Shown here one piece after another: positions 24,760-34,538 of a stretch of 64,000 bases of DNA. This stretch comes from Paenibacillus gyeongsangnamensis (GTDB taxonomy: Bacteria; Bacillota; Bacilli; Paenibacillales; NBRC-103111). The stretch is from assembly GCF_027533625.1 (NCBI RefSeq), contig NZ_JAQAGZ010000016.1, positions 1 to 64,000 of the forward strand, written 5' to 3'. The notes beneath the pieces are model-generated. The model had not been told where the DNA came from. It worked only from the letters and a program-made list of their open reading frames with translations, and did not search any database. Positions within the stretch are counted from its first letter, which is position 1, and every line of letters starts with the position of its first letter. The position numbers were made by a program, and so were the translations under genes.

Positions 24760-26076
24760 GTGAAAAAAGCAGTTCGCACCTCGATGTTAATCACCGCCTC
24801 CGCTGCGCTGGTCGCTGCTATGTCCGGATGCGGCAGCGCCGCTCCCGAGCAAGCCAAGAGCCCGAAGGAAACGAAGGGTCCGGTTACACTGACGATGGAA
24901 TACAACTGGTCAACCCCGAATGTGGACAATCTGCTGTACAAGGAACGAATCAAGAAGTTCGAAGAGCTGAATCCCGACATCAAGATCGAAGCGCAGGACA
25001 TTCCTTCCGCCCAATACCGGACCAAGCTTCGGACGGAAGCCGCAGGCAACAGCATGCCGGACATGTTCATTCTTTTTCCCGCGATCGAGATGGAGCCGTA
25101 TATCGCGGCCGATGTGCTGATGCCGATCGACGAGATTATGGATACGTGGAAAGGCATCCTTCCCCAGCAGGCTCTGGCAGGCTACAACGTGGGCGGAAAG
25201 CAGTACGCCATCCCTACGAAAATGACGTTCGTCGATATCATTTATTACCATAAGGACCTTCTCGCCAAGGCCGGGTATAACGAGTTCCCGAAAACGTACG
25301 CCAGCTTCCTGGATCTGGTGAAGAAATTGAAGGAGTCCGGAGTAACTCCGATGGCCATCGGCAATAAGAATAAATGGCCGATGCAATCGACATTTATGTC
25401 GGCGGTTGAGGACCGCGTCACGGGCAGTGACTTCCTGCCTAATGTAAATAAAGGCGAAGCGAAGTTTACCGACCCGGATTATGTCAAATCGCTTAGCGTC
25501 ATCTCCGATCTGGTCAAGCTGGATGCGTTCAACGCGGACATCAATACGATGGACGAGGTCCAGCAGCAGGATTATTTCCTGCAGAAGAAGGCCGCCATGA
25601 CGATGACCAGCTCGACCATCGATACGAAATTCCGCGGCGGCAATCCGGATAAAGCGATGGCGGACAATATCGGCATTGCCTTATTCCCGGCTATCGAAGG
25701 GGGCAAGGGCGACCCTAGCAAGAGCGCCGGCGTCATCCAGTACGGCATCGGGCTCAGCAAGAGCTTGACCGGGGCGAAGAAGGAGGCCGCACTGAAGTTC
25801 CTCAAATATTTCTACGCGCCGGAGCTGTATCAGAATTTGATGGGTAAAGGGATCGTCGTTCCGGCGAAGGTGGAAGCACCGTCCGATACGACCAAGTATT
25901 TGAAGGAAATGCTTCAGCTGACGCAAAACGGTTCCGCGCTTGTATTTGACAGCGTGATGCAGCCTACGGTGAAGGATGTCATCGAGAACGGCATTCAAGC
26001 GATCACGACGAAGCAGAAGACGGCCGAGCAGCTTGCCAAAGAAATGCAGGATGCCGTCGACAAGACGAAAAAATAA
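24760..26076 (+). CDS. Sugar ABC transporter solute-binding lipoprotein
   Basis: 438-residue family 1 extracellular binding protein. The signal peptide ends in a lipobox (AAMSGC, Cys near residue 24) that anchors it to the outer face of the membrane. Further blocks include YNWSTPNVDN, FEELNPDIKIE, MPDMFIL, and KQYAIPTKMTFVDIIYYHKDLL. The GTG at 24760 is preferred because AAAGGGG precedes it; an in-frame ATG lies seven codons upstream. It is the first gene of the collinear carbohydrate locus with two permeases downstream. No ATPase gene is present, so a shared ATPase (MsmX type) would be needed. Confidence 0.9.
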   Translation: MKKAVRTSMLITASAALVAAMSGCGSAAPEQAKSPKETKGPVTLTMEYNWSTPNVDNLLYKERIKKFEELNPDIKIEAQDIPSAQYRTKLRTEAAGNSMPDMFILFPAIEMEPYIAADVLMPIDEIMDTWKGILPQQALAGYNVGGKQYAIPTKMTFVDIIYYHKDLLAKAGYNEFPKTYASFLDLVKKLKESGVTPMAIGNKNKWPMQSTFMSAVEDRVTGSDFLPNVNKGEAKFTDPDYVKSLSVISDLVKLDAFNADINTMDEVQQQDYFLQKKAAMTMTSSTIDTKFRGGNPDKAMADNIGIALFPAIEGGKGDPSKSAGVIQYGIGLSKSLTGAKKEAALKFLKYFYAPELYQNLMGKGIVVPAKVEAPSDTTKYLKEMLQLTQNGSALVFDSVMQPTVKDVIENGIQAITTKQKTAEQLAKEMQDAVDKTKK

Positions 26077-26120
26077 CGGTTCCCGCCGGGGAACCGTGAT
26101 ATGCATAGGAGGGCCGGGGC

Positions 26121-26918
26121 ATGAATGTTTCACTTGGAGGGTTTTCCTTTTATCAGCTGCTGAGCGAAAGCGAGATGGATATTTTCGGTTATTTGGAAAC
26201 TGCGCGTCACCGCTACGGATTGCAGGGGGTCGATCTGTGGAACGGATTTATCGCCGATCGCAGCGTTCCATACTGGACTGTTGCAAACGACGATAAGCTG
26301 AGGAAGATTAAACGTTCGCTGGAGGAAAAGGGCTTGACCGTAGCGAATTTCGCCGTGGACCGCGCTCACCTGTGGGACCCGGATCCCTTAGCCCGCGAAT
26401 CGCTGCATAAGAATGCGCTCGATCATCTGCGGGCAGCCGAGCTGCTCGGCGCCCGGACGGTCAGGATCGATGCGAACCGCGGAGAGGTGGAGGAATCCAG
26501 GGAACAGTTCGAGTATACGGTCATGCGGTATAAGGAATACGCGCAGCGGGCTGCGGACGGCGGCTACACCGTCGGTCCCGAGAATCATACGGGTATATCG
26601 CTGGACCCGAACTGGTTGAAACGGCTGGCGGAAGCGGTCGATCATCCGGGCTTCGGCATTCTGCTTCACATCGGGCGATGGAAGGAAGGAGCGGCCCAGG
26701 GAGACCGGATCGTTGCACCATGGGTGAACCATGTTCACTTCGATGTCCGGGCGATCGGATCGGCGGATGCTGAGGATACTGTCCGGCTGCTGACGGAGAA
26801 CGGATACGGCGGTCACTGGGCCGTCGAATACAATGCGCCAACCCATCCTTATATTGAAATCGAATGGGCGCTCGCCTCGATGAAACGAATATTAGCCAAG
26901 ACGATGACGGTGCACTAG
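26121..26918 (+). CDS. Sugar phosphate isomerase/epimerase-type TIM barrel protein
   Basis: 265-residue AP-endonuclease-2/IolE-like fold protein. Barrel-strand signatures include GLQGVDLWNGF, ARTVRIDANRG, YTVGPENHTGIS, FGILLHIGRW, and VNHVHFDVRAIG, ending with GYGGHWAVEYNAPTH. These carry the Glu, His, and Asp residues that bind a divalent metal in the family. It lies 44 bases after the binding protein and just before an oxidoreductase, so it probably isomerises or epimerises the imported sugar or its keto product. Exact reaction unknown. Confidence 0.82.
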   Translation: MNVSLGGFSFYQLLSESEMDIFGYLETARHRYGLQGVDLWNGFIADRSVPYWTVANDDKLRKIKRSLEEKGLTVANFAVDRAHLWDPDPLARESLHKNALDHLRAAELLGARTVRIDANRGEVEESREQFEYTVMRYKEYAQRAADGGYTVGPENHTGISLDPNWLKRLAEAVDHPGFGILLHIGRWKEGAAQGDRIVAPWVNHVHFDVRAIGSADAEDTVRLLTENGYGGHWAVEYNAPTHPYIEIEWALASMKRILAKTMTVH

Positions 26919-26935
26919 ACGGGAGGATGAACATT

Positions 26936-28063
26936 ATGGAACGCGTAAGGATCGCGGTGATCGGCACAGGTATCATCGGCAAGGCGCATTTGCAGGAATA
27001 TGCGGCAATTCCAGGCGCCGAGGTCGTAGCGGTATGCGATATTAACGAGTGGGAAGCGCGCCTGGAGGCTGAAAAATACGGCATTCCCCACATATACACG
27101 GATTACAGAGAGCTGCTCGCCCGTGACGACATTGACGCGGTGGATGTATGTCTGCACAACAATTTCCACGCTCCGCTCACCATCGCGGCGCTTCATGCGG
27201 GCAAGCACGTCTACTGCGAGAAACCGATCGCCGGCTCGTATTATGACGGCGTGAAGATGCTGGAGGCGGCCCGGGAAACCGGCAGGCTGCTGCATATCCA
27301 GCTTGGCACGCTTTACAAGAAGGAAACGAAGGCGGCTAAGGCTTTGATCGACGATGGCCAGCTTGGCCGATTGGTTCACGCCCGATCGAACGGCTTTCGG
27401 CGCCGCGGCCGGCCTTATGTGGACGGCTTCGGCACCGTCCATTTTACGAAGAAATCCAGCGCGGGAGGCGGGGCGCTGCTCGACATGGGAGTGTATCACA
27501 TCGCTCAAATGCTGTATCTGCTGGGAGCGACCGATGTCGATCGGATGATCGGCAAGCTCGTTCAGGCTATGGATATGGATGCAGAGCGGAGGGCGGCCAG
27601 CGGCTTTGACGTGGAAGAGCTTGCCCTCGGGTTCGTCACCTTCCGGAGCGGGATGACGCTCGATATTTTCGAAGCTTGGGCGGTTCATCTCGGAAGCGTG
27701 GAGGGAAGCTGCATCGTCGGTTCCAAGGGAGGCATCCGCATGCCGGCCTATCACTCGGGAGAGCAAACGTCCGACTTCAGCTACCATACGACCGTAGCGG
27801 ATCTCGATCTGAACAGCACGGTGGATTTGAACCGGATGGATGTCCGCTTGCACCGGATGAGAACGAATGAGGACGCTTTCGATTCCTCGCAGCAGCATTG
27901 GATTGCCGCCCTGCAGGGCCGGGTGGAGCTTCTGCCGACGGCGGAAATTGCACTGGCTACCCTTCTGATCAGCGAGGGGATCTATTTGTCCGACGCGCTG
28001 GGCAGGGAAGTGACGGCGGACGAAATTGCAGCCGGCTCCCGATCGCTTGCCGTGCCGATTTAA
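26936..28063 (+). CDS. Gfo/Idh/MocA-family oxidoreductase
   Basis: 375-residue NAD(P)-dependent dehydrogenase. The N-terminal Rossmann motif is VIGTGIIGKAHLQEY, the family hallmark CEKPIAGS comes near residue 98, and the C-terminal alpha/beta domain has GGGALLDMGVYHIAQMLYLLG with the usual Asp/His pair. Likely oxidises a sugar or inositol hydroxyl. I chose the ATG at 26936 because GGGAGG precedes it by nine bases. It forms a functional pair with the TIM-barrel gene upstream, and this pairing recurs twice more in the window. Confidence 0.88.
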   Translation: MERVRIAVIGTGIIGKAHLQEYAAIPGAEVVAVCDINEWEARLEAEKYGIPHIYTDYRELLARDDIDAVDVCLHNNFHAPLTIAALHAGKHVYCEKPIAGSYYDGVKMLEAARETGRLLHIQLGTLYKKETKAAKALIDDGQLGRLVHARSNGFRRRGRPYVDGFGTVHFTKKSSAGGGALLDMGVYHIAQMLYLLGATDVDRMIGKLVQAMDMDAERRAASGFDVEELALGFVTFRSGMTLDIFEAWAVHLGSVEGSCIVGSKGGIRMPAYHSGEQTSDFSYHTTVADLDLNSTVDLNRMDVRLHRMRTNEDAFDSSQQHWIAALQGRVELLPTAEIALATLLISEGIYLSDALGREVTADEIAAGSRSLAVPI

Positions 28064-28087
28064 CCTCGAAGAGAAGGGATGCTGCTT

Positions 28088-28960
28088 ATGCATGTATTGA
28101 AACGAACCGGATGGACCGTATTACTCGGAATGCTGCCCGCTCTGGTGATTTATATCGGAGTTGCGCTCGTTCCCATCGGTATGTCGTTCTATTATTCTTT
28201 CTTCCAGTGGGACGGCTTATCTCCGATGAAATTTCTCGGACTTGATAATTTCGTATCGACCTTAAAGGACGGCGTCTTCTGGAAAGGCGTTCAAAATAAT
28301 CTGTTCATGATGGCGACCGGCATACTGGGCCAGCTGCCGCTGGGACTCTTCTTCGCCCTGCTGCTGAACCGCTCACTAAGAGGGATCAAGGCTTACCGCT
28401 CCATGCTGTTTCTCCCCGTCGTCATCTCCGCCGTTATCGTATCGCTGATTTGGGGGATGGTATTCAAAATCGAGTCGGGTCTCTTGAACGGTCTGCTCGG
28501 ACTCGCCGGTCTCGGTTCCTGGAAGCAGGATTGGCTAGGGAGCCCGCGGCTCGGAATGCTGTCGGTCAGCATTACCTATATTTGGCAAAACTACGGCTTC
28601 TACATGGTGATTTTTTTGGCCGCTCTGCAAAATATATCCGTGGAGCTCAAGGAAGCCGCGGTTATGGACGGCGCGACGGGCTGGAAGCATTTCTGGTATA
28701 TTACGCTTCCTCTGCTGAAGGAAACGATCTGGGTTACGCTCATCTTTGCCATCAGCAACAGCTTCCGCGTCTTCGACCTGGTCTATGTCATGACGGCAGG
28801 GGGGCCGGCGCACAATACCGAGGTCATGACCATCTATATGTACAACAGTGCCTTCCAGAACATGAACTTCGGCTACGGCAGCGCCGTATCCATCCTGATT
28901 CTGCTCTTCAGCTTGATCGCCATCTATGCTGCGAACATCCTGACCCGCAGAAGTGCATAA
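28088..28960 (+). CDS. Sugar ABC transporter permease (MalF type)
   Basis: 290-residue inner-membrane permease with about six hydrophobic segments and the EAA loop ELKEAAVMDGATGWKHFWYITLPLL, which contacts the ATPase. It begins with a TM helix after a short basic N-terminus. AGAAGGGATG lies before ATG 28088; an in-frame ATG at 28079 is also possible. It pairs with the next gene to form the membrane channel for the substrate bound by the lipoprotein at 24760. Confidence 0.9.
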   Translation: MHVLKRTGWTVLLGMLPALVIYIGVALVPIGMSFYYSFFQWDGLSPMKFLGLDNFVSTLKDGVFWKGVQNNLFMMATGILGQLPLGLFFALLLNRSLRGIKAYRSMLFLPVVISAVIVSLIWGMVFKIESGLLNGLLGLAGLGSWKQDWLGSPRLGMLSVSITYIWQNYGFYMVIFLAALQNISVELKEAAVMDGATGWKHFWYITLPLLKETIWVTLIFAISNSFRVFDLVYVMTAGGPAHNTEVMTIYMYNSAFQNMNFGYGSAVSILILLFSLIAIYAANILTRRSA

Positions 28961-28985
28961 GCGGATAGCGGCGGGAGGAGGAACT

Positions 28986-29813
28986 ATGCAAACCGTAACT
29001 TGGAAAAAAACAATTCTTCATATCTTTCTGACAGTGCTATGTCTTGCGAACATCCTTCCGATTCTATGGATGCTTGTCAGCTCCTTCAAATCGGAGGAGG
29101 AATTCTCCGTTAATCCGATGGGCTGGCCCAAGCTGTGGGACGCAAGCAATTACACTAAGGCTTGGAAGGTCGCTCATTTGGGCACTTATTTCTGGAACAG
29201 TCTATTCGTGACGGTAGGCGCCATCCTGCTGACGGTCTTTCTCGGCGCACTGGCCTCCTATTTCATATCTCGATTCGAATTCCGCCTGTCCAAGTGGGTG
29301 TACGGTCTGTTCATCATCGGCATGACCATCCCAATCCATGCGACACTCGTCCCGATTTTCATTCTGATGAAAAAGCTCAGCCTGCTCAATACGCATCTGT
29401 CGCTGGTGCTGCCTTATACGGCTTTTCATTTGTCCATTACGATCTTTATCCTGGTCGGCTTTATGAAATCATTCCCGAAGGATATCGAGGAATCGGCCAT
29501 TATCGACGGCGGCGGGGTGTACCGGATCTTCTGGTCGATCATTCTGCCCATGACGCGTCCCGCGCTGGCAACGGTTGTCATCATTAATTTCATATACAAT
29601 TGGAATGAATTTTTGTTCGCACTCGTATTGATCAGTAAGACGGGCCTGAAGACGCTGCCGCTGGGACTTGCCAATTTTGCCGGTACGGAGACGAAATTTC
29701 AAACGATGCAAATGGCGGCACTGACGATGGCGCTGCTGCCGGTGCTCGCATTCTATCTTTTGCTGGAGAAGCAGCTGGTGCAGGGGATGACGGCAGGGGC
29801 CGTGAAAGGGTAG
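28986..29813 (+). CDS. Sugar ABC transporter permease (MalG type)
   Basis: 275-residue second permease. It has about six membrane segments and the EAA loop PKDIEESAIIDGGGVYRIFW followed by SIILPMTRPAL. The C-terminus EKQLVQGMTAGAVKG is the characteristic end of MalG-like subunits. GGGAGGAGG precedes the ATG at 28986; the longer frame would overlap the preceding gene. No ATPase follows. Confidence 0.9.
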   Translation: MQTVTWKKTILHIFLTVLCLANILPILWMLVSSFKSEEEFSVNPMGWPKLWDASNYTKAWKVAHLGTYFWNSLFVTVGAILLTVFLGALASYFISRFEFRLSKWVYGLFIIGMTIPIHATLVPIFILMKKLSLLNTHLSLVLPYTAFHLSITIFILVGFMKSFPKDIEESAIIDGGGVYRIFWSIILPMTRPALATVVIINFIYNWNEFLFALVLISKTGLKTLPLGLANFAGTETKFQTMQMAALTMALLPVLAFYLLLEKQLVQGMTAGAVKG

Positions 29814-29901
29814 ACGGAAGTCAAGACCGAAATTTGCAGTAGATTCTTTCGTGACCTCTCCATTATTATAGAAAGAAACGGCTTACCGGGGAGCGCTCAA
29901 C

Positions 29902-31695
29902 ATGAAACTAAACCCATTCCGGCTCTACAGCGTAAGTTTGAGAAAAAAATCGATCGGCATCTTTCTCCTGTTGGTAACGCTTCCTTCCTTGCTGGTCGGA
30001 TCTGCGGTGCTGACGAGGTATGATGCGATCCTGCGTCAGCAGTTCGCCGATTCGATGGAGAAAAATTTGAATACGATCGAGATGAACTTGTACGAGAAAA
30101 TCAAAGCGGTAGACGACATTACCGATTATATGATTTACCAAAAGGATTTCCGCGATTTCATGCAAACGACGGAGACACCCGCCACGATGGATCAGCTGAA
30201 TAACGACCGGACGGCGATTGAAGGCTTCGCTGCTTTTCAGCTGATGTCCAAGAGCTATATCAAGTCGATCTCGCTGCTGGGGCAGAGCGGGAACCGGATG
30301 CATCTCGGGGAACCGGTCGAAGGACCCGAGCAGCAATGGATCGATCAGGCGAAGGCGAATAAAGGCGGCATCGTCTGGTCGGATTCATACCCGCTTGTCA
30401 GCGGCTGGACCGGTCCGAAGCGGGTCGTCTCCCTGTTCCGGATGATCAATTCGTTCGACGATCTGACGAAGTCGGTCGGGATGGTGGTCATTCGTTTGAA
30501 CGAATCGGAAATATCGGCTCTGCTGTCCGCGGCCGTGCCCGAGGAGCAGGGCTCCATCTTCATCCTGCGGCCGGACGGCAAGGTATTGCTGGACCGGAAT
30601 ACGCAGCGGGTCGGACAGCCTTACCCGGACGCGAAGCTGCTGGGGGCCATCCGGAATTCGCCGGATAAAGTGATCTCGTTCAATACAAACGGATCGTCTT
30701 ACCTGGTGTTCAACCAGCAGATGAGATTGACGCATTGGAATATCGTGACGATGATTAAGGATGAGACCATCGTAGCGAAGACGAACGCGCTCAAGGTTTC
30801 CTTGCAGATTCTTCTGCTGGTGGTAGTGATCTTCGGTCTCGTTGCACTCATCGGCTTCGAGCTGACGATCATACGTCCCATGCTGGAGCTGAAGAAGGAA
30901 ACGAGCCGGCTGAAGACGGGGGATTTCTCGGCGAGGGTGACGGTCCGCTCCCGCGACGAAATCGGCGAACTGGGCCGTCAGTTTAACAATATGGTGCAGA
31001 CCATCAAGGATTTGATCGATAACAAATACCGGCTGGAGCTTCGGCAGAAGGAGTCCGAGCTGCGAATCCTGCAGAGCCAGATGGACCCGCATTTCCTATA
31101 CAATACGCTGGACATGATCCGCTGGACCGCCAGATTGGAGAAAGCGCCGGAGACCAGTCAGCTGATTGAAGCGCTCTCGGGCTTCTTCCGGAGCAGCATG
31201 AATCGGGAGAAGCGGTATACCACCTTGGCCGACGAGCTGGAATTCGTCCGCTCTTATCTGAATTTGCAGCAAAAACGGATGGGCGACAAGCTCGCCTTCA
31301 GCTTGTTTATGGAGTCCTCCCTTGAAGCCGCCGTAGTGCCGAGACGTTTGATCCAGCCGCTCGTGGAGAACAGCATCAAGCACGGATTCCATCGCAAGCG
31401 GAAGGCCCAAATCGCCGTTCGCTGCTATCGGGAAGGGCAATCGGATTTGATCATTGACGTCACGGATACGGGCACCGGCTTCCCTGAGGAGCGTTTGCGG
31501 GCGATTCGCCTTGCGCTGGAAGAGAAGAAGAGCGACCCGACGATTATGGGCCATGCCATATTTAACATCCACGAGCTTATCACGATTGTATACGGCAGCG
31601 GCTACGGCGTTGACATTCCGATTGAGCTTAACCGTTCGGGCGCATGCGTTCGGCTAAGAATCTCGATCCAATCGATCGGACAGGAGGCCATATGA
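29902..31695 (+). CDS. YesM-type sensor histidine kinase
   Basis: 597-residue membrane kinase. TM1 lies at about 18-40, an extracellular sensor domain covers about 40-300, TM2 lies at about 300-325, and a HAMP domain follows (RLKTGDFSARVTVRSRDEIGEL). The His_kinase domain has the phospho-acceptor in SQMDPHFLYNTLDMIRW and the ATPase domain has RRLIQPLVENSIKHGF and DTGTGFP. This family senses extracytoplasmic sugars or binding-protein complexes. Its last codons overlap the next gene by four bases (ATGA), so kinase and regulator are co-translated. It should control the surrounding carbohydrate locus. Confidence 0.93.
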   Translation: MKLNPFRLYSVSLRKKSIGIFLLLVTLPSLLVGSAVLTRYDAILRQQFADSMEKNLNTIEMNLYEKIKAVDDITDYMIYQKDFRDFMQTTETPATMDQLNNDRTAIEGFAAFQLMSKSYIKSISLLGQSGNRMHLGEPVEGPEQQWIDQAKANKGGIVWSDSYPLVSGWTGPKRVVSLFRMINSFDDLTKSVGMVVIRLNESEISALLSAAVPEEQGSIFILRPDGKVLLDRNTQRVGQPYPDAKLLGAIRNSPDKVISFNTNGSSYLVFNQQMRLTHWNIVTMIKDETIVAKTNALKVSLQILLLVVVIFGLVALIGFELTIIRPMLELKKETSRLKTGDFSARVTVRSRDEIGELGRQFNNMVQTIKDLIDNKYRLELRQKESELRILQSQMDPHFLYNTLDMIRWTARLEKAPETSQLIEALSGFFRSSMNREKRYTTLADELEFVRSYLNLQQKRMGDKLAFSLFMESSLEAAVVPRRLIQPLVENSIKHGFHRKRKAQIAVRCYREGQSDLIIDVTDTGTGFPEERLRAIRLALEEKKSDPTIMGHAIFNIHELITIVYGSGYGVDIPIELNRSGACVRLRISIQSIGQEAI

Positions 31696-33299
31696 CCATC
31701 AATATGCTGATTGTTGACGATGAACCGATCATTTGCCGGGGGCTGAGGGAAACGATTCCTTGGGAAACGATCGGAGTGGAGGTTGTGGGCGAAGCAGGCG
31801 ACGGAGCCGAGGCGCTTGAGCTGATCGGGCGGCAGAGCGTCGATATCGTATTAACGGACATTCATATGGATGGGATGGACGGCATTGCGCTTTCCAGGGA
31901 ATTGAAGAAGCGGCTGCCGCAGGTTCGAATTATTATCCTAAGCGGCTATGACCATTTCGAGTACGCACGTCAGGCGATCCGGATCGGCGTGGAGGATTAC
32001 TTGCTGAAGCCGGTCAATGTCTCCGAGCTCATGGGGATGGTGCAGCGAATCGGCGGGGAAATCGCGAGTGAGGCGGAAGGGCGGAGGAACCGGCAAAGAG
32101 AGAGCTGGCTGAACTGGCTGACCCGGCTTCTGCAGGGAGGAGGCGCAATGCCCGATCCGGAGCTGTTGCCGGGCGATTCCGATGAAATGCGTACGTATCA
32201 GATTGTGGCAAGCCAGCTTCAGGATTACGCCCTATGGATTCAACATGTTACTGAAGGGGAAAGGCAGTCCGCCCGGAAGGCATGGGAGCAAGAAGTACAG
32301 GCTGCGCTGTCGCATTCCAGACAGGAGGCTATCTCGCTGTTTCATCACCCGAACTTGCTGTTAACCTTATGTATTCAGAGGACTCCGGTGCCCCGTTCCA
32401 GCTGGGAGGAGGCGCTGAGGGACGTAAAGGGACCGGCGCCGGACGGACACCCTCTCCATTTCGGCGTCTCGCGTGCCTTTCAGCCATTATCCGAGGTTTA
32501 CGCCTGCTGTGAGGAAGCCGTCTCGCTCGTTCAGCAGAACGCCGTTGCGGAAGGGAAGCTTCTGAGATTCCATGAAGAAGGGCTGAGAGAACATAACCCT
32601 GCAATCGCGACGCCTGCGGAATGGGAGAAGCAGCTGGTCAATTTATTATTTAACGGAAGCTACGAGGAATTGGACGAAGTGCTGGGGCGGTTAGCCGGGC
32701 ACATCCAATCCAACGGATACCTCTTGACGGAAGTCGTCCGGATGTATAAGGAGCTGCGGGTCGTTGTCCTTAGAAGGCTGCGTACGAGCGGCATTGAAGT
32801 GTCAGGGGAAATCGACGGCATGCTTACTCGTGACATCGATCAGAATGTGCATAACTGCTACCGGGCGCTCGAGGCACTGATCCGCAGCGAGCTGATGTTA
32901 CTCTTTTCCTTGATCCATTCCTCCCTCGGGGCGCGGAATCATTGGACGATCGAACGGGTCAAGAAATATATCGATTCCCGGTTCAGCACCGACCTGAAGG
33001 CGTCCGATGTAGCGGCCTGGCTGAAGATTACGCCGAATTATTTCAGCATGATTTTCAAGCAGCATTTCGGCAAAGGCTTCGCGGAATATTTGAACGAGGT
33101 GCGGATCGAGCACGCCAAAGCTTTCCTAAGCGATACGCACGATCGGGTGTTCGAGATCGCGGATAAGGTTGGGTATAAGGAATACAAATATTTTTGCTCC
33201 ATCTTCAAGACGTACACCGGCGTTACGCCGACACAGTACCGTAAGCTAGCGGAAGTGAGCCCGGGCTACTCCTTGCTCCCGGCTCGGAAGGGAGGATAG
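31692..33299 (+). CDS. YesN-type response regulator, AraC DNA-binding domain
   Basis: 535-residue regulator. The N-terminal receiver domain has acidic residues in IVDDEP, the phospho-acceptor Asp in DIVLTDIHMDGMDG, and Lys in LLKPVN. A long middle region of unknown function follows. The C-terminal AraC domain has two helix-turn-helices (ASDVAAWLKITPNYFSMIFKQ; FEIADKVGYKEYKYFCSIFK) and ends in TGVTPTQYRK. It overlaps the kinase stop by four bases. Probable activator of the transport and catabolic genes on either side. Confidence 0.93.
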   Translation: MTINMLIVDDEPIICRGLRETIPWETIGVEVVGEAGDGAEALELIGRQSVDIVLTDIHMDGMDGIALSRELKKRLPQVRIIILSGYDHFEYARQAIRIGVEDYLLKPVNVSELMGMVQRIGGEIASEAEGRRNRQRESWLNWLTRLLQGGGAMPDPELLPGDSDEMRTYQIVASQLQDYALWIQHVTEGERQSARKAWEQEVQAALSHSRQEAISLFHHPNLLLTLCIQRTPVPRSSWEEALRDVKGPAPDGHPLHFGVSRAFQPLSEVYACCEEAVSLVQQNAVAEGKLLRFHEEGLREHNPAIATPAEWEKQLVNLLFNGSYEELDEVLGRLAGHIQSNGYLLTEVVRMYKELRVVVLRRLRTSGIEVSGEIDGMLTRDIDQNVHNCYRALEALIRSELMLLFSLIHSSLGARNHWTIERVKKYIDSRFSTDLKASDVAAWLKITPNYFSMIFKQHFGKGFAEYLNEVRIEHAKAFLSDTHDRVFEIADKVGYKEYKYFCSIFKTYTGVTPTQYRKLAEVSPGYSLLPARKGG

Positions 33300-33306
33300 T
33301 TGGAAC

Positions 33307-34509
33307 ATGGCCCAAAATGCAGCAGCGAAGGGCCAGCGCTTCGGGGCGATGAAGAGTTTCAACTTCTTCGTCTATGGCACCATCGCCATTTACAGCACAT
33401 TCTTTCCGATCTATCTCCAATCGATCGGCGTATCGAAGCTAGAAATCGGCATGCTGCTCGCCGGCGGTCCGTTCATCGCCGTTCTCTCGAACTCCTTCTG
33501 GGGCTATTGGAGCGACCGTTGGAACAACATCAGGCGGGTGTTAATCATCCTGCTTATCGGCAACGGGATCGTGATGCAGACGGTGTTCTTCGTCCATTCC
33601 CAAGCAAATCTTTTGGGGCTGATGCTGGCTTTTTTCTTCTTCCAGAGTCCGTTGTTCTCGCAGAGCAACAGCTACATTCTGGATGCGGTTGAACCGGCGG
33701 GACGCCGTTTCGGCGAATTCCGCTTATGGGGCTCGTTGGGCTGGGCCATAATGGCCGTGTCCGCCGGACCGGTTCTTGCCGGGCTGGGAATCGGCAAGCT
33801 ATGGGTCGTCTACGGCAGTATGATGCTCGTGTCTATTGCGTTAGCGTGCAATCTGCCGCGTGCGGATAGGCGTCAACAGGAGGCAGGCCGTCGCGGGAAT
33901 TATTTGACCATCTTCCGAAACAAACGGTTCATCGCCTTTCTCATTATCGGCGTGTTGATCTCGATTCCTAACGGGATGAACAACACCTTCGTCTCCATTT
34001 ATATCTCCGATCTCGGAGGGAAGGAAGGGCTGATTGGCCTGTCCGCCTTTCTGACATCGATCTTCGAGATACCGGTGTTTCTGCTATTTGATCGTTTGCT
34101 GCCCCGAAATCAGCGCACGATGATTGCCTGTCTTATCGTCGTCAGTCTGCTCTATGCCTTGCGATGGTCGCTGATGTCCTTGGCGACGGGGCCATATGAA
34201 ATCATCGCGATTCAAATCTTGCATTGCGTTACGTTCGGAGGCTACTACTACATCGGAACGCAGCTTACGAGCAGCCTGATCCCGTGGCGGTATAAAGCAT
34301 CGGGCCAAGCCCTGTATGCGCTGAGCTGGGGCGGTTTGTCCGGCATCGTTGCCGGCGTCGCCGGCGGCTGGGCATTTCAGCATTTGGGAGCCGCCGCGAC
34401 GTACCGGATCGGGGCGGCTTTTGCCCTGCTGGGCGGGGCGGGTTTTGCCGCCATGCTCATTTGGATGGTCCGGGTGAAGGAAGCTTCCGGCGTAACGCGC
34501 GAAATCTAA
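33307..34509 (+). CDS. MFS transporter, LacY/PPP-like
   Basis: 400-residue carrier with about 12 hydrophobic segments. It opens with the FNFFVYGTIAIYSTFFPIYLQS stretch (start shown only: FNFFVYGTIAIYS) and has GYWSDRWNNIRRVL in the first cytoplasmic loop and GRRFGEFRLWGSLGW after helix 4. These are typical of the 3-phenylpropionate/YwbF/nucleoside-sugar symporter branch. It lies seven bases after the regulator, with GGAGG overlapping its stop. It may import or export a second sugar of the pathway; the substrate is unknown. Confidence 0.83.
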   Translation: MAQNAAAKGQRFGAMKSFNFFVYGTIAIYSTFFPIYLQSIGVSKLEIGMLLAGGPFIAVLSNSFWGYWSDRWNNIRRVLIILLIGNGIVMQTVFFVHSQANLLGLMLAFFFFQSPLFSQSNSYILDAVEPAGRRFGEFRLWGSLGWAIMAVSAGPVLAGLGIGKLWVVYGSMMLVSIALACNLPRADRRQQEAGRRGNYLTIFRNKRFIAFLIIGVLISIPNGMNNTFVSIYISDLGGKEGLIGLSAFLTSIFEIPVFLLFDRLLPRNQRTMIACLIVVSLLYALRWSLMSLATGPYEIIAIQILHCVTFGGYYYIGTQLTSSLIPWRYKASGQALYALSWGGLSGIVAGVAGGWAFQHLGAAATYRIGAAFALLGGAGFAAMLIWMVRVKEASGVTREI

Positions 34510-34538
34510 TAGAAAATATTTCAGGAGGCGAACTGAAA

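Noticed and set aside
26915..28093. 392-codon minus-strand frame opposite the oxidoreductase gene
   Set aside because: The plus-strand frame has all Gfo/Idh/MocA motifs. The antisense frame is a by-product of GC-biased codon use.
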